From Roseomonas sp. (GTDB lineage Bacteria; Pseudomonadota; Alphaproteobacteria; Acetobacterales; Acetobacteraceae), in assembly GCA_020249145.1 (NCBI GenBank), contig JADCGF010000008.1, positions 35,085 through 99,084 on the forward strand: a DNA stretch of 64,000 nt, in the 5' to 3' direction. Positions within the stretch are counted from its first letter, which is position 1. The number at the start of each line of letters is the position of its first letter. A program made the translations under genes and the position numbers. Below the pieces are notes generated by a model. It was not told the DNA's origin. It saw only the letters and a program-made list of their open reading frames with translations, and did not search any database. Below are positions 1-9,103 of the stretch, piece after piece.

Positions 1-759
1 GGCGGGCGCCAGGATAGCTATGGGCTGATGGGCAATGTGCTCGTGGACCTTGTGCGGATCGGCCCTTTCCTGCCCTATGTCGGGATTGGCGCGGGTTATC
101 TTATCGCCAGCTTCAATGATCTGAATGGCCGGCCCGGCAATGGCACCCTGCGGCTCCGCGGGGATGATACGGGCGGCGCCTTCGCCTTTCAGGGTATCGT
201 TGGTCTTGGGCTGCAGATCAGTCAGGTGCCAGGGCTGACACTTACCGCCGAGTATCGTTACCTGGAAAGCCTGGGGCCGAGCATCCCCGTAAGCTATGTG
301 AATGCTGCGGGCGCTACGGTGCTGTCGGGCAAGGCGGATACGGAAAGCCGCAACCAATCCTTCCTGGTCGGGTTGCGTTATGCCTTCAATGCGCCCGCCG
401 CTGCCCCTGCCGCTGTCGCGGTACCCGTCGCGGCGCGGAGCTTTCTGGTGTTTTTTGATTGGAACCGCGCTGATATGACCGCGCGTGCCCGCCAGATCAT
501 TGGCGAAGCGGCGGAAGCCGCGCGCGCCCAACCCACGCGGATTGAATTGGCTGGCCATGCGGATCGCACCGGTACGCCGCAATATAATCTGGCATTGTCG
601 CGCCGCCGCGCTGAAACGGTGGCGGAGGAACTGATCCGGCGCGGCGTTGCGCGCCAGGATATCAGCATCACTGCCTTGGGCGAAACGCAGCCCTTGGTCG
701 AAACCGCCGATGGCGTTCGTGAGCCGCAGAACAGGCGCGTGGAAATTATCCTGAAGTAA
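1..759 (+). CDS. OmpA-family outer membrane protein, 5' end outside window
   Basis: The frame is open from base 1, so the gene begins before the window; the first ATG at 28 is probably internal. The N-terminal part (to about residue 120) shows alternating beta strands of an outer-membrane barrel, such as LGLQISQVPGLTLTAEYRYL. An Ala/Pro linker (APAAAPAAVAVPVAA) leads to an OmpA C-terminal peptidoglycan-binding domain with the ELAGHADRTG and NLALSRRRAETV motifs and the terminal NRRVEIILK. The protein probably ties the outer membrane to peptidoglycan. Its last 14 bases overlap the end of the convergent permease gene. The family is clear; the specific role is not. Confidence 0.88.
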   Translation, partial: GGRQDSYGLMGNVLVDLVRIGPFLPYVGIGAGYLIASFNDLNGRPGNGTLRLRGDDTGGAFAFQGIVGLGLQISQVPGLTLTAEYRYLESLGPSIPVSYVNAAGATVLSGKADTESRNQSFLVGLRYAFNAPAAAPAAVAVPVAARSFLVFFDWNRADMTARARQIIGEAAEAARAQPTRIELAGHADRTGTPQYNLALSRRRAETVAEELIRRGVARQDISITALGETQPLVETADGVREPQNRRVEIILK

Positions 760-1681
760 TCGCGGGTTTAGGGCTGGCGTTACGCATTTGGCGCAGTAGC
801 ATCGCGCCAGCCACCGTCACGCCACCCAGCGTGCCAATCACCCCCGCTGCATTTAGCGAAAACGACTGCCCGAAGGCCGCAGGCAAAGGCCCTGCCAGCG
901 CGTAGCCAAGGGCGCCAAGCGCTGCCCCAAGCACTGCCCCACCAAGCACCTGCGCGCGATAGGAATCCGTGAGCAAGCGTATCGCCGCCGCCGGGCAGAC
1001 CAGCATCGCCACCACCAGGATGCTGCCCACCGCTTCAAAAGCTGCCACCGCCGCAACCGCCACCATCAGATTCAGCGCCAATTCCAGGCCGCGCGCCGGC
1101 AGGCCAATCGCGGCAGCGTAATCGGGATCAAAACAGAGCAAATGCAAGGGCCGCCACAGTAGCGCGATCAGCGCGGCCAGCACCAGGCTCACCGCTGCCA
1201 GCAGAAATATCTGGCGCGGCAGGGAAGCCAGCGCCGCCGGATCAAGCAAAGATGCAAAGCCCTGCGCTTCCAGCCAAACGAGGCTTTCCAATTGCCCGAA
1301 CAGCACGCAATCCAAATCAAGATCAACGCTGCGCGCACCTGTTGCTTCAATCAGCATCAGGCCAAGCGCGAAGAAGCTGGTGAAGACAGCGCCTGTTGCC
1401 GCGCCGGATTCCAACTTGGCGACACGCCGCACCAGGCTAATCGCCAGCACCGCCAACAAGGCCGCCGCCAGCGCGCCGAGCAGCATCGGCAAACCTGCCC
1501 GCGCGCCGGTTATCGCAAAGCCCGCGATAATGCCGGGCAGCACGGCATGCGATAGCGCATCGCCCAGCAAGCTATCGCGCCGCAGCACCAGAAAAGACCC
1601 AAGCAGCCCGCACATCCCGCAAGCGAGAATGGCGGCCAACAAGGCCGGTAGATCGAGCCTCAGGAAATCCAACGCGGTCAC
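746..1681 (-). CDS. Metal (Mn/Zn/Fe) ABC transporter permease, TroD/MntB family
   Basis: A polytopic membrane protein of 311 residues with about eight hydrophobic segments. It contains the ABC-3 family signatures GDALSHAVLPGI near residue 40 and AFEAVGSILVVAMLVCPAA near residue 215. It starts at GTG 1681, three bases after the stop of the preceding permease, so the two are probably translated together. It is the last gene of a four-gene minus-strand operon (substrate-binding protein, ATPase, permease-regulator fusion, permease). The pair of permeases resembles TroC/TroD of the TroABCD system. The transported metal cannot be settled from this subunit. Confidence 0.9.
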   Translation of the reverse strand: MTALDFLRLDLPALLAAILACGMCGLLGSFLVLRRDSLLGDALSHAVLPGIIAGFAITGARAGLPMLLGALAAALLAVLAISLVRRVAKLESGAATGAVFTSFFALGLMLIEATGARSVDLDLDCVLFGQLESLVWLEAQGFASLLDPAALASLPRQIFLLAAVSLVLAALIALLWRPLHLLCFDPDYAAAIGLPARGLELALNLMVAVAAVAAFEAVGSILVVAMLVCPAAAIRLLTDSYRAQVLGGAVLGAALGALGYALAGPLPAAFGQSFSLNAAGVIGTLGGVTVAGAMLLRQMRNASPKPAITSG

Positions 1682-1684
1682 GGT

Positions 1685-3073
1685 TCAGTGCCCATCCGCT
1701 TCGCGTCCGCGCAGCGGACGAACACTGAAATTTTGTTTTGTCGCATTTTCCGAGTCGCCAAGCGTATCCGCTTGGCTTGAAAATGCTCCCGACCCCAAAG
1801 CATGCGGCGAGGCTGGTAGCGAAGAAGGCTCCGCCAACAAGCGTGTTGCCATTTCCGCTGGCAGACCATGTTCCACCAAATCCGCCAACCGATCCGCGCC
1901 CGCGATATCCGTGGCACCCAGACCAAGCAGATGCAGCTCGACCGCGCGATGCGCGCGCACCGCACGCCGCGCAGCAGCGGCGCCGCGTGGTGTCAGGTGA
2001 ATTTCCCGATCCGCCCGCGCCACCAGCCCGCGCAGCCCAAGCCAAAGGGCCAGCCGCGATGCATGGGCTTCGGACCAGCCGCGCGCGGCGGCCAGCGCCG
2101 AAATCGGTGTCCAACGATCGCCCGCTGTGCCAGGGCCGGCGCCAGCGGCTTCCTGCGCTTCCCAGGCAGCGCGCAGAAAATGCGATTCGGTCGCGGCAAT
2201 GCGCCGCCTTGTGCGGCGCCAGGCTTCCGGCAGCACGCCACGCTCTGGCGCCAGCAGCAGCGCGAGCGTGAAGAAAATCGCCCCCGCCAGCACCACCGCC
2301 GCGCCGGTTGGCCATTCCGGTTCAAAAGCGGAAGCCGCCGCGCCCAAAGCCCCCGCCAAAGCGCCGAGCAACGCCGAGACCAGCAACAGCACCGGCAGGC
2401 GATGGGTGAGCAACCGCGCCGTTGCCGCTGGCAAGATCAGCAAGGCCACAACCAGCACCAGCCCCACTGCCTGCAACCCCGCCACCGCGACAATCACTAT
2501 CAGCCCAAGCAGCATCAGATCGGTACGCGCCACCGAAAGCCCCATGACGCGCGCGTAATCAGGATCGAAGCAGGCGGCGCGCAAACGCTGAAACAATGCC
2601 AGACAGACCAGCACGGAAAACGCCGCAATGCCGCCCGCCCAAAGCGCATCTTCCGCGCGCATGGCCGCCGCCTGCCCCAGGATGAATTTGCCAAGCCCCG
2701 CTTGTGCCGCTTGCGGCATGGTCTGCACATAGGACAGCAACGCAACGCCAAGGGCGTAAAAACTTGAAAGCACAATGGCGATGGCCGCATCTTCACGAAT
2801 GCGCCGCCCGCGTGTGAGGGTCTGCACCGCCAGCACGCCAAGCACGCCGGCAATCACCGCACCCGCCAGCAAGGGCGGCAGCGCGCGCGGATTGCCGCCA
2901 AGCGTGGCGACGATCATCGCCGCCAGCACCACACCAGGCAAAGCGGCATGGCCAACCGCATCGGCCATCAGCGCGCGCCCGCGCAGCAGCGCGAAAGCGC
3001 CGACTGTGCCGCAAGCAAGCCCAAGCAAGGCACAACCCGCCAGCACCACAAGCGTGTTATAGCCAAGGCTCAC
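1685..3073 (-). CDS. Metal ABC transporter permease fused to a C-terminal DtxR/MntR-like domain
   Basis: Residues 1 to about 285 form an ABC-3 permease (LMADAVGHAALPGVVLA; AVGLVLVVALLILPAATARLL). From about residue 315 to 430 the protein continues into an iron/manganese-dependent repressor-like module: a winged-helix part (AHASRLALWLGLRGLVAR, then HLTPRGAAAARR) and a metal-binding/dimerisation part with HRAVELHL and DLVEHGL. The H, E and D..EH positions match the ligand positions of DtxR and MntR, with Asp in place of the DtxR cysteine. A plain permease is about 280-300 residues, so this 462-residue length is a genuine fusion. The GTG start overlaps the next ORF's stop by GTGA. The regulatory domain might sense the imported metal in the cytoplasm; that is inference. 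Confidence 0.87.
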   Translation of the reverse strand: MSLGYNTLVVLAGCALLGLACGTVGAFALLRGRALMADAVGHAALPGVVLAAMIVATLGGNPRALPPLLAGAVIAGVLGVLAVQTLTRGRRIREDAAIAIVLSSFYALGVALLSYVQTMPQAAQAGLGKFILGQAAAMRAEDALWAGGIAAFSVLVCLALFQRLRAACFDPDYARVMGLSVARTDLMLLGLIVIVAVAGLQAVGLVLVVALLILPAATARLLTHRLPVLLLVSALLGALAGALGAAASAFEPEWPTGAAVVLAGAIFFTLALLLAPERGVLPEAWRRTRRRIAATESHFLRAAWEAQEAAGAGPGTAGDRWTPISALAAARGWSEAHASRLALWLGLRGLVARADREIHLTPRGAAAARRAVRAHRAVELHLLGLGATDIAGADRLADLVEHGLPAEMATRLLAEPSSLPASPHALGSGAFSSQADTLGDSENATKQNFSVRPLRGREADGH

Positions 3074-3837
3074 TGCAGCCCGCCTTCTGCGACGGCCTGT
3101 TCCAGCACATTCAGCCGCCCGCCATAGGCGCGCGCAATCGCATCCGGCGTGAAGGCGGATTTCACTGGGCCTGCCGCAACGGCGCGGCCATTCAGCAGCA
3201 ATACCTGATCGAAATAGGCCGGCACGGTTGAAAGATCATGATGCACGGCGATCACACTGCGCCCTGTTGCCACCACGCGGCGCAGCACGGCGATGATCGC
3301 CTGTTCCGTTGCCGCATCAACCGCGGCGAAGGGTTCATCCATCAGGTATAGGTCAGCATCCTGCGCCAGCGCCCGCGCCAAAAACACGCGCTGCTGCTGC
3401 CCACCAGACAGCCGGCCAATTTGCCGATCGGCAAGATCAGCGAGCCCCACCTGATCAAGCGCGCCGCGCGCGGCTTCCCGTTCCGCCTTCGGCACGCGGC
3501 CCCACCAGCGCATGCGCGGATAGCGCGACATGCACACGACATCGAGCGCAGTTGCCGGAAAATCCCAATCCACCGATGCGCGTTGCGGCAGGTAGCCAAC
3601 GCGGTTGCGCACTTCTTGCAGCGCACGACTAAAAAACCGCGCCTCACCGGCGATGCTTGGGATCAACCCAAGGGCAGCGCGCAGCATGGTGGATTTGCCC
3701 GCGCCATTTGGTCCGACAATCGCTGTCAGCCCCGGTGCCGCCTGCCAGGTAATGTCCCACAGCACGGTCTTGTCGCCATAGGCGATAGTCAGATGCGTGA
3801 TGGCCAGCGGCGCGGGGGTGGTGATGCTTTGGCTCAT
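3070..3837 (-). CDS. Metal ABC transporter ATP-binding protein (TroB/MntA-like)
   Basis: A standard ABC ATPase of 255 residues with Walker A GPNGAGKST near residue 42, signature LSGGQQQRV near residue 143, Walker B LYLMDEPFAAVD near residue 165 and switch histidine in VHHDLS. GYLPQRASVDWDFP (Q-loop) is typical of the manganese/zinc uptake subfamily. It should energise the two neighbouring permeases. Its ATG overlaps the stop of the substrate-binding protein gene (ATGA), so the operon is translationally coupled. Confidence 0.93.
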   Translation of the reverse strand: MSQSITTPAPLAITHLTIAYGDKTVLWDITWQAAPGLTAIVGPNGAGKSTMLRAALGLIPSIAGEARFFSRALQEVRNRVGYLPQRASVDWDFPATALDVVCMSRYPRMRWWGRVPKAEREAARGALDQVGLADLADRQIGRLSGGQQQRVFLARALAQDADLYLMDEPFAAVDAATEQAIIAVLRRVVATGRSVIAVHHDLSTVPAYFDQVLLLNGRAVAAGPVKSAFTPDAIARAYGGRLNVLEQAVAEGGLQ

Positions 3838-4799
3838 GTGGTGGCAAGCCGGCCTTGCATGCCGCGTGCAGGGGCTTCCCCGCCCAGGGCGCGGGCGATG
3901 ATGGTGAAGTTATGGTCCATCATGCCGATATAGCTGCCCTCATAGGTGCCGGGTTTGCCCATGGAATCGGAAAACAGCGTGCCCCCCAAGGCCACGCGTT
4001 GGCCGCGCGCGCCGGCCCCTTCAATCAGCGCCCGCACGGCGCGATCGGGGACCGAGCTTTCGGCGAAGACCGCCGGGATGCGCCTTTCAACCAGGCCGCG
4101 CACCAGCGCTTCAATGCGCGCCAGATTGGCTTCCGATTCGGTGGAAAGCCCCTGGATACTGTCCACTTCCAGCCCATAGCGCGCAGCGAAATAGCCGAAA
4201 GCGTCATGCGCCGTGACCAACAGGCGCTGGCGCGGCGGGATGCTCGCCATCACCCGCGCGCCATATTCATGCAGGGCGGCAAGCCGGGTGCGCAGCGCGG
4301 CAAGGTTGGCAGCAAAGACGCTGGCCTGATCGGGGATCAGGCGTGAAAGCCCCTCGGAAATACTGCCCGCGGCCTCAGCCCAAAGCACCGGGTCCATCCA
4401 GACATGCGGGTCGGCGGCGTCCGGATAGTCAGGATTGGCGCGCAGTTTTGAGCGCGGCAGGCTTTCGGCCACCAGCACCACCGGCTTGCCATTGGCGGCA
4501 GCGCGGGCCAGCACATCGCCCATGCGGCCTTCCAGCCGATGGCCATTGGCGAACAGGATATCGGCGGCCAGCAAGCGGGCGATATCAGCCCGGGTCGGGC
4601 GGAACAGATGCGGGTCAACCCCCTCATTGATCAGGGTTTCCGCCCGGATGCGGTCACCGCCAATGTCGCGCAGCAGATCGCCCACCATGCCAACAGTCGC
4701 CAGCGCGCGCGGCAGGGGGCGGTTCTGCGCCAGCGCGGGGATGGTCGTCAGCGCAAAAAGCCCAAGGCTGCGGCGTGTAATGGCTGAATACCTGTTCAC
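3834..4799 (-). CDS. TroA-type metal-binding substrate-binding protein of a metal ABC importer
   Basis: A cluster A-I solute-binding protein of 321 residues. The N-terminus (RRSLGLFALTTIPALAQ) is a signal peptide, so the mature protein is periplasmic. Candidate metal ligands are the His residues in GVDPHLF, ADPHVWMDP and TAHDAFGYF plus the Asp in LFSDSMG. This H/H/H/D set resembles TroA rather than the H/H/E/D set of PsaA, and the His-rich loop common in ZnuA is missing. GTYEGSYIGMMDHNFTII is the typical C-terminal stretch. The GTG start at 4799 has an AAGGAA about 11 bases upstream. It is first in the operon, directly facing a divergent ArsR-type gene. Mn, Zn or Fe are all possible substrates. 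Confidence 0.9.
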   Translation of the reverse strand: MNRYSAITRRSLGLFALTTIPALAQNRPLPRALATVGMVGDLLRDIGGDRIRAETLINEGVDPHLFRPTRADIARLLAADILFANGHRLEGRMGDVLARAAANGKPVVLVAESLPRSKLRANPDYPDAADPHVWMDPVLWAEAAGSISEGLSRLIPDQASVFAANLAALRTRLAALHEYGARVMASIPPRQRLLVTAHDAFGYFAARYGLEVDSIQGLSTESEANLARIEALVRGLVERRIPAVFAESSVPDRAVRALIEGAGARGQRVALGGTLFSDSMGKPGTYEGSYIGMMDHNFTIIARALGGEAPARGMQGRLATT

Positions 4800-4947
4800 T
4801 TCTGCATATATTCCTTTTTTTTCAGATACTTATTCTGTGGATTATCTTGTCCCTGCGCCTCCCGCCGTCAAGGCCTTTCATTGGTTTGGCCTTGCCTAAC
4901 CCGAGGCCGCGGCGCCATGTTGCGCCTGGAACAAGGGCGATGATCCC
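4800..4947. promoter_or_regulatory. Divergent intergenic region between metal uptake operon and ArsR gene
   Basis: This 148-base spacer is AT-richer than its surroundings in its first 50 bases. It holds the TGAATA (4785-4790) and TATATTCC (4807-4814) motifs around the substrate-binding protein start, and a small inverted repeat CAGA-N7-TCTG (4823-4837). One or more could be an ArsR operator, but none matches the SmtB 12-2-12 consensus convincingly. Promoters for both divergent genes must lie here. Confidence 0.4.
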
Positions 4948-5271
4948 ATGCGCGGGCGCTTTCGGATTGGCGATGATATGGTGGTGGAATTGGCCGAAAT
5001 TTTTCGGCTGATGAGCGACCCGACACGCCTCAAGATCATCCTGGCCTGCCGGGACGCGCCGGCGGCGGTGAATGAGATGGCCGAAAGGCTCGCGATTTCG
5101 CCTTCACTGGTTTCTCACCATCTCCGGCTATTGCGTGCCGCGCGATTGTTACAGGCGGATCGGCGCGGGCGGCAGGTTTTCTACGTGGTGGGTGATGAGC
5201 ATATCCGCTCCATGCTGGCCGATATGGTTGACCACATCAGTGAGGAAGAAGCGACCGAGGGTGATGCCTGA
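4948..5271 (+). CDS. ArsR/SmtB-family metal-sensing repressor with an alpha-5 site
   Basis: A winged-helix regulator of 107 residues: LMSDPTRLKIILAC leads into the helix-turn-helix ISPSLVSHHLRLL, then the wing DRRGRQVFYVV. The C-terminal helix reads DEHIRSMLADMVDHISEE and has D.H followed by H eleven residues later and E three after that. This matches the spacing of the SmtB/CzrA alpha-5 zinc site (D104, H106, H117, E120). The gene is divergent from the metal uptake operon, with 148 bases between starts, so it probably regulates that operon, itself, or both. An internal start at 4978 (MVVELAEIF) is also possible. The metal specificity is inferred from the motif only. Confidence 0.87.
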   Translation: MRGRFRIGDDMVVELAEIFRLMSDPTRLKIILACRDAPAAVNEMAERLAISPSLVSHHLRLLRAARLLQADRRGRQVFYVVGDEHIRSMLADMVDHISEEEATEGDA

Positions 5272-5441
5272 GGCAGTAGGTCGCGGATTATCACGCTTTT
5301 CTGTATTCCCGCCCTTGTGCGGTGCGGGAGCGCCGATTATGGTCCGGCGTAAATCGAGACTCTGGGGTCTTCGGCCCTTGGTGAAGCGAGAGTTAATATC
5401 TTGAAACGGCGTGATTTTCACGACCGATAAGGGATGGGTTG

Positions 5442-6350
5442 ATGAAGGTTCTTATGGCAAAGTGCCGCGCATTCGGCCTTGGCAGGCTTATGGCCGGCGT
5501 GGCCGCTTTGGCGATGGGTTTGGTACTGGCGGTACCTGCCCTGGCAGAGAGCATGGTTGGTGCGCCGGCGCCTTGGGGCATGGGTTTGCAACCCTCGGGC
5601 GGGGTGATCAAGGAACGTATTTCTTCCTTCAACAGCATGGTCTTCGCCATTATCACGGTAATCACGATTTTCGTGCTGGTGCTGCTGGCTTATTGCGTGT
5701 GGCGCTTCCGCGAAGAACGCAACCCGGTCCCGTCCACGACCAGCCACCACACGGGCTTGGAAATCGCCTGGACCGTGATCCCGGTGCTGATCCTGTTGGT
5801 GATTGCCATCCCATCCTTCCGGTTGCTCTATTTTCAGGACCGCGCGGTGGATGCGGATATGACGATCACCGTGCAGGGCCGTCAGTGGTATTGGAACTAC
5901 ACCTATTCGGATCACGGGAACTTCAACTTTGACAGCTACCCGATCCAAGAAGCTGATCTGAAGCCAGGCCAGATTTTCAAGCTTTCGGTTGATAACGAAC
6001 TGGTGATCCCGGTTGGGGCCAGTATCCGCGTGCTGACCACGGGGCATGATGTGATCCATTCCTTCTTTGTGCCGGCGCTTGGTGTCCAGAAATACACCAT
6101 CCCGGGTCGTACGCTTGAAACCTGGATGCGCGCGGATCGCCCCGGTATTTTCTACGGGCAGTGCAATCAGATTTGCGGCACGAATCACTGGTTCATGCCG
6201 ATTGCCGTGCGCGCCGTGCCGCGCGCCGAATTCGACACCTGGGTTGCCGATGCGCAAAAGCGCTTTGCCCAGGCTGATGGCAGCGCGCCGGTGATTGCCG
6301 CCGCGCCCGCTTCTCAGGAACAACTTCAGATCGCGGAGGCCCGCCGGTAA
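5442..6350 (+). CDS. ctaC: Cytochrome c oxidase subunit II (CtaC)
   Basis: The CuA-carrying subunit of aa3-type cytochrome oxidase, which accepts electrons from cytochrome c at the periplasmic face. A signal peptide (to about residue 32, ending VPALAES) is followed by two membrane helices (about 60-85 and 105-125) and a cupredoxin domain. The CuA ligands are visible in [13 protein letters not shown] and [16 protein letters not shown]. The aromatic patch QWYWNYTY is also present. A TTG lies one codon upstream, but ATG 5442 with an AAGGGA about seven bases before it is the better start. It opens the cox operon; ctaD follows 23 bases later. Confidence 0.96.
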   Translation: MKVLMAKCRAFGLGRLMAGVAALAMGLVLAVPALAESMVGAPAPWGMGLQPSGGVIKERISSFNSMVFAIITVITIFVLVLLAYCVWRFREERNPVPSTTSHHTGLEIAWTVIPVLILLVIAIPSFRLLYFQDRAVDADMTITVQGRQWYWNYTYSDHGNFNFDSYPIQEADLKPGQIFKLSVDNELVIPVGASIRVLTTGHDVIHSFFVPALGVQKYTIPGRTLETWMRADRPGIFYGQCNQICGTNHWFMPIAVRAVPRAEFDTWVADAQKRFAQADGSAPVIAAAPASQEQLQIAEARR

Positions 6351-6373
6351 GGCGCGGCTCAGGGAAGACAAAC

Positions 6374-7969
6374 ATGGCAACCGCTTCGCACGCCCATCAC
6401 GACGATCACCACGATCATAAGCCGGGCTTTGTGTCCCGCTGGTTCTTTTCAACGAACCACAAGGATATCGGCACGCTCTACATCATCTTCTCGCTGGTTG
6501 CGGCGGTGGTGGGGATTGGCATTTCGCTGCTGATGCGTCTTGAGCTCATGTATCCCGGCATGCAGATTTTCTCTGATGGCCAAATGTGGAACGCCTATAT
6601 CTCGGCCCATGGCTTGATCATGGTGTTCTTCGTGGTCATGCCCGCGCTGATTGGTGGCTTTGGCAATTGGTTCGTGCCGATCATGATCGGGGCGCCCGAT
6701 ATGGCCTTCCCGCGCATGAACAACATCTCATTCTGGTTGCTGGTGCCGGCCTTCCTGCTGCTGGCGGCAAGCCTTTTCGTGGGTGAAGGCCCGGGCGCGG
6801 GCTGGACGATCTATCCGCCATTGTCTGACAGCACCTTCCATTCCGGCCCGGCGATGGATTTGGCGCTGTTTTCGCTGCATTTGGCGGGCGCTTCTTCCAT
6901 CATGGGCGCGGCCAACTTCATCACCACCATCTTCAACATGCGCGCCCCTGGCATGACGCTGCACAGGATGCCGCTGTTTGTGTGGTCCATGCTGGTCACG
7001 GCCTTCCTGCTGCTGTTGGCGGTGCCGGTGTTGGCGGGAGCGATCACCATGCTGATCACAGACCGTAATTTCGGCACGGCCTTCTTCCGCCCTGAAGGCG
7101 GTGGTGACCCGGTGCTGTTCCAGCATCTGTTCTGGTTCTTCGGCCATCCGGAAGTCTACATCATGATCCTGCCGGGCTTCGGCATTATCAGCCACATCAT
7201 TTCCACCTTCAGCCGGAAGCCCGTATTCGGTTATCTCGGTATGGCTTACGCGATGGTGGCGATTGGCTTTGTGGGCTTCCTTGTCTGGGCGCACCACATG
7301 TACACATCGGGGATGGATGTGGACACGCGCGCCTACTTCATGGCGGCCACCATGGTGATCGCGGTGCCGACTGGCGTGAAAATCTTCTCCTGGATCGCGA
7401 CCATGTGGGGCGGTTCGATGCGGCTTGATACGCCAATGCTATTCGCCATTGGCTTCATCTTCCTGTTCACCGTGGGTGGTGTGACCGGTGTGGTGCTGGC
7501 CAATGCGGGCATCGATCAGGTGCTGCACAACACCTACTACGTGGTGGCGCATTTCCATTACGTGTTGTCGCTGGGTGCGGTATTCTCGATCTATGCCGGC
7601 TTCTATTACTGGATCGGCAAGATGTGCGGCCGGCAATATCCTGAAACGCTCGGCAAGATCCATTTCTGGATGACCTTTGTCGGCGTGAACCTGACCTTCT
7701 TCCCGATGCATTTTTCGGGCAATCAGGGCATGCCGCGTCGCTACCCGGATTATCCGGAAGCCTTCTGGGGGTGGAACTATGTCGCTTCGATTGGTTCGCT
7801 GATCTCGGTGGCGTCCTTCCTGTTCTTCTTCTACATCGTATGGGTGACCATGCGTTCGGGCGCCAAGGCTGCGGCGAACCCCTGGGGTGAAGGTGCGACG
7901 ACCTTGGAATGGCAAGTGGCGTCGCCGCCGCCCTTCCACACTTTTGAGGAAATTCCTCGTCTGCGCTAA
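6374..7969 (+). CDS. ctaD: Cytochrome c oxidase subunit I (CtaD)
   Basis: The catalytic heme-copper subunit, 531 residues with about twelve membrane helices. The low-spin heme histidine is in AHGLIMVFF. The CuB ligands are [13 protein letters not shown] and AHHMYTSG, with the cross-linked Tyr in the former. The heme a3/a ligands are in [10 protein letters not shown]. The D-channel asparagine region [21 protein letters not shown] is also seen. The N-terminus carries a His/Asp-rich stretch ([10 protein letters not shown]), a common feature of proteobacterial CtaD. It sits between subunit II and the heme O synthase gene. Confidence 0.97.
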   Translation: MATASHAHHDDHHDHKPGFVSRWFFSTNHKDIGTLYIIFSLVAAVVGIGISLLMRLELMYPGMQIFSDGQMWNAYISAHGLIMVFFVVMPALIGGFGNWFVPIMIGAPDMAFPRMNNISFWLLVPAFLLLAASLFVGEGPGAGWTIYPPLSDSTFHSGPAMDLALFSLHLAGASSIMGAANFITTIFNMRAPGMTLHRMPLFVWSMLVTAFLLLLAVPVLAGAITMLITDRNFGTAFFRPEGGGDPVLFQHLFWFFGHPEVYIMILPGFGIISHIISTFSRKPVFGYLGMAYAMVAIGFVGFLVWAHHMYTSGMDVDTRAYFMAATMVIAVPTGVKIFSWIATMWGGSMRLDTPMLFAIGFIFLFTVGGVTGVVLANAGIDQVLHNTYYVVAHFHYVLSLGAVFSIYAGFYYWIGKMCGRQYPETLGKIHFWMTFVGVNLTFFPMHFSGNQGMPRRYPDYPEAFWGWNYVASIGSLISVASFLFFFYIVWVTMRSGAKAAANPWGEGATTLEWQVASPPPFHTFEEIPRLR

Positions 7970-7987
7970 GGCGCTGCAACGGACGGT

Positions 7988-8947
7988 ATGACGATGAGCG
8001 ATTCGGTCATCGAAAACGGCAAGGGGGGCGCGGCCCCCCTTCCTGTTTCCTACAATATCTCAGAAGTGAGCGATTGGGTCGCGCTGCTGAAGCCGCGCGT
8101 CATGTCGCTGGTGGTGTTCAGCGCCGTCGCGGGGCTGCTGGTAGCGCCTGGGTATTTGCATCCGGTGCTGGCAGTGATCGCCATTCTTTGCATTGCGGTG
8201 GCTGCCGGTGCCTCGGGCGCCATTAACATGTGGTATGACCGCGATATTGATGCGGTGATGCGCCGCACCGCGCGCCGGCCAATTCCTGCCGGACGCATCG
8301 CGCCTGATGCGGCGCTTACCTTTGGCATTCTGCTTGGCGTTGGGTCTGTCGTGGTGATGGCTTTCGCCACCAATTATCTGGCGGCTGGCGTGCTTGCCTT
8401 TTCCATCCTGTTCTATGTGGTGGTTTACACCATGTGGCTGAAGCGCCGCACGCCGCAGAACATCGTTATTGGCGGTGCCGCAGGTGCCTTTCCGCCGCTG
8501 ATCGGCTGGGCTGCGGTGACGGGTGACATCACGCTGGTGCCGATCATTCTTTTCGCCATCATCTTCATCTGGACGCCGCCGCATTTCTGGGCGCTGTCGC
8601 TTTGGGCGCATGAGGATTACGCCAAGGCCGGCGTGCCCATGCTGCCGGTGACGGCCGGCGCACGCGAAACTCGCAAGCAAATCCTGGTCTATACGCTGGC
8701 GCTGGCGCCACTTGGCATGGCGCCCTGGCTGATCGGCTTTTCCGGACCGATCTATGGCGGGATTGCCGCGCTACTTGGTTTGAATTTCATCCGCCATGCG
8801 GTCGCCGTATTGCGGGAGCCGCAGGATGAGACGGGCCGCAGCCTGGAAGGCGACAAGGCAGCCAAGAAATGCTTCCGCTTTTCGCTGACCTATCTTTTCG
8901 CGCTTTTCGCCGTGCTGGCCGCTGAAAAGCTGATCCTTTCGCCATGA
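7988..8947 (+). CDS. ctaB: Protoheme IX farnesyltransferase (heme O synthase, CtaB)
   Basis: An integral-membrane UbiA-family prenyltransferase of 319 residues that adds a farnesyl group to heme B, the first step toward heme A of the oxidase encoded next door. The substrate-binding motif NMWYDRDIDAVMRRTARRP (about residue 80) and the second Asp-rich loop LWAHEDYAKAGVPMLPV (about 207) are intact. LLKPRVMSLVVFSA at the first helix is a family hallmark. Its stop overlaps the start of the next small gene (ATGA at 8944). Confidence 0.96.
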   Translation: MTMSDSVIENGKGGAAPLPVSYNISEVSDWVALLKPRVMSLVVFSAVAGLLVAPGYLHPVLAVIAILCIAVAAGASGAINMWYDRDIDAVMRRTARRPIPAGRIAPDAALTFGILLGVGSVVVMAFATNYLAAGVLAFSILFYVVVYTMWLKRRTPQNIVIGGAAGAFPPLIGWAAVTGDITLVPIILFAIIFIWTPPHFWALSLWAHEDYAKAGVPMLPVTAGARETRKQILVYTLALAPLGMAPWLIGFSGPIYGGIAALLGLNFIRHAVAVLREPQDETGRSLEGDKAAKKCFRFSLTYLFALFAVLAAEKLILSP

Positions 8948-9072
8948 CCCCTGAAGAACGCGCGATTTTCGAAAAGCGTCGTCGCGGGCGCAATATTGCG
9001 TTGGGATTGGTGCTGGTTGGTCTTTCGGTGCTATTCTATTTCATCGGTATCGCGCGCCTGCTGCGGTCTTGA
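8944..9072 (+). CDS. Small single-span membrane protein, CoxF-like
   Basis: A 42-residue ORF that starts at the ATG overlapping the ctaB stop and ends at 9072. Its N-terminus is charged (MTPEERAIFEKRRRGRN), and one hydrophobic helix (IALGLVLVGLSVLFYFIGIA) is followed by RLLRS. A short protein of this shape, sometimes called CoxF, is commonly found between ctaB and ctaG in alphaproteobacterial cox operons and is presumed to assist oxidase assembly. The coupled start, membrane topology and position support it as a real gene despite its size. Its biochemical role is unknown. Confidence 0.8.
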   Translation: MTPEERAIFEKRRRGRNIALGLVLVGLSVLFYFIGIARLLRS

Positions 9073-9103
9073 GCAGCGGCGCGGCGCTTCCCAGATAAAG
9101 GTC

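Noticed and set aside
1868..2767. A 299-codon plus-strand ORF opposite the permease-DtxR gene
   Set aside because: It is rich in Gln/Arg/His with no domain pattern and lies opposite a well-supported gene.
5418..6452. A 344-codon minus-strand ORF opposite ctaC
   Set aside because: It is antisense to a clear CuA subunit and has a biased, low-complexity His/Arg composition without motifs.
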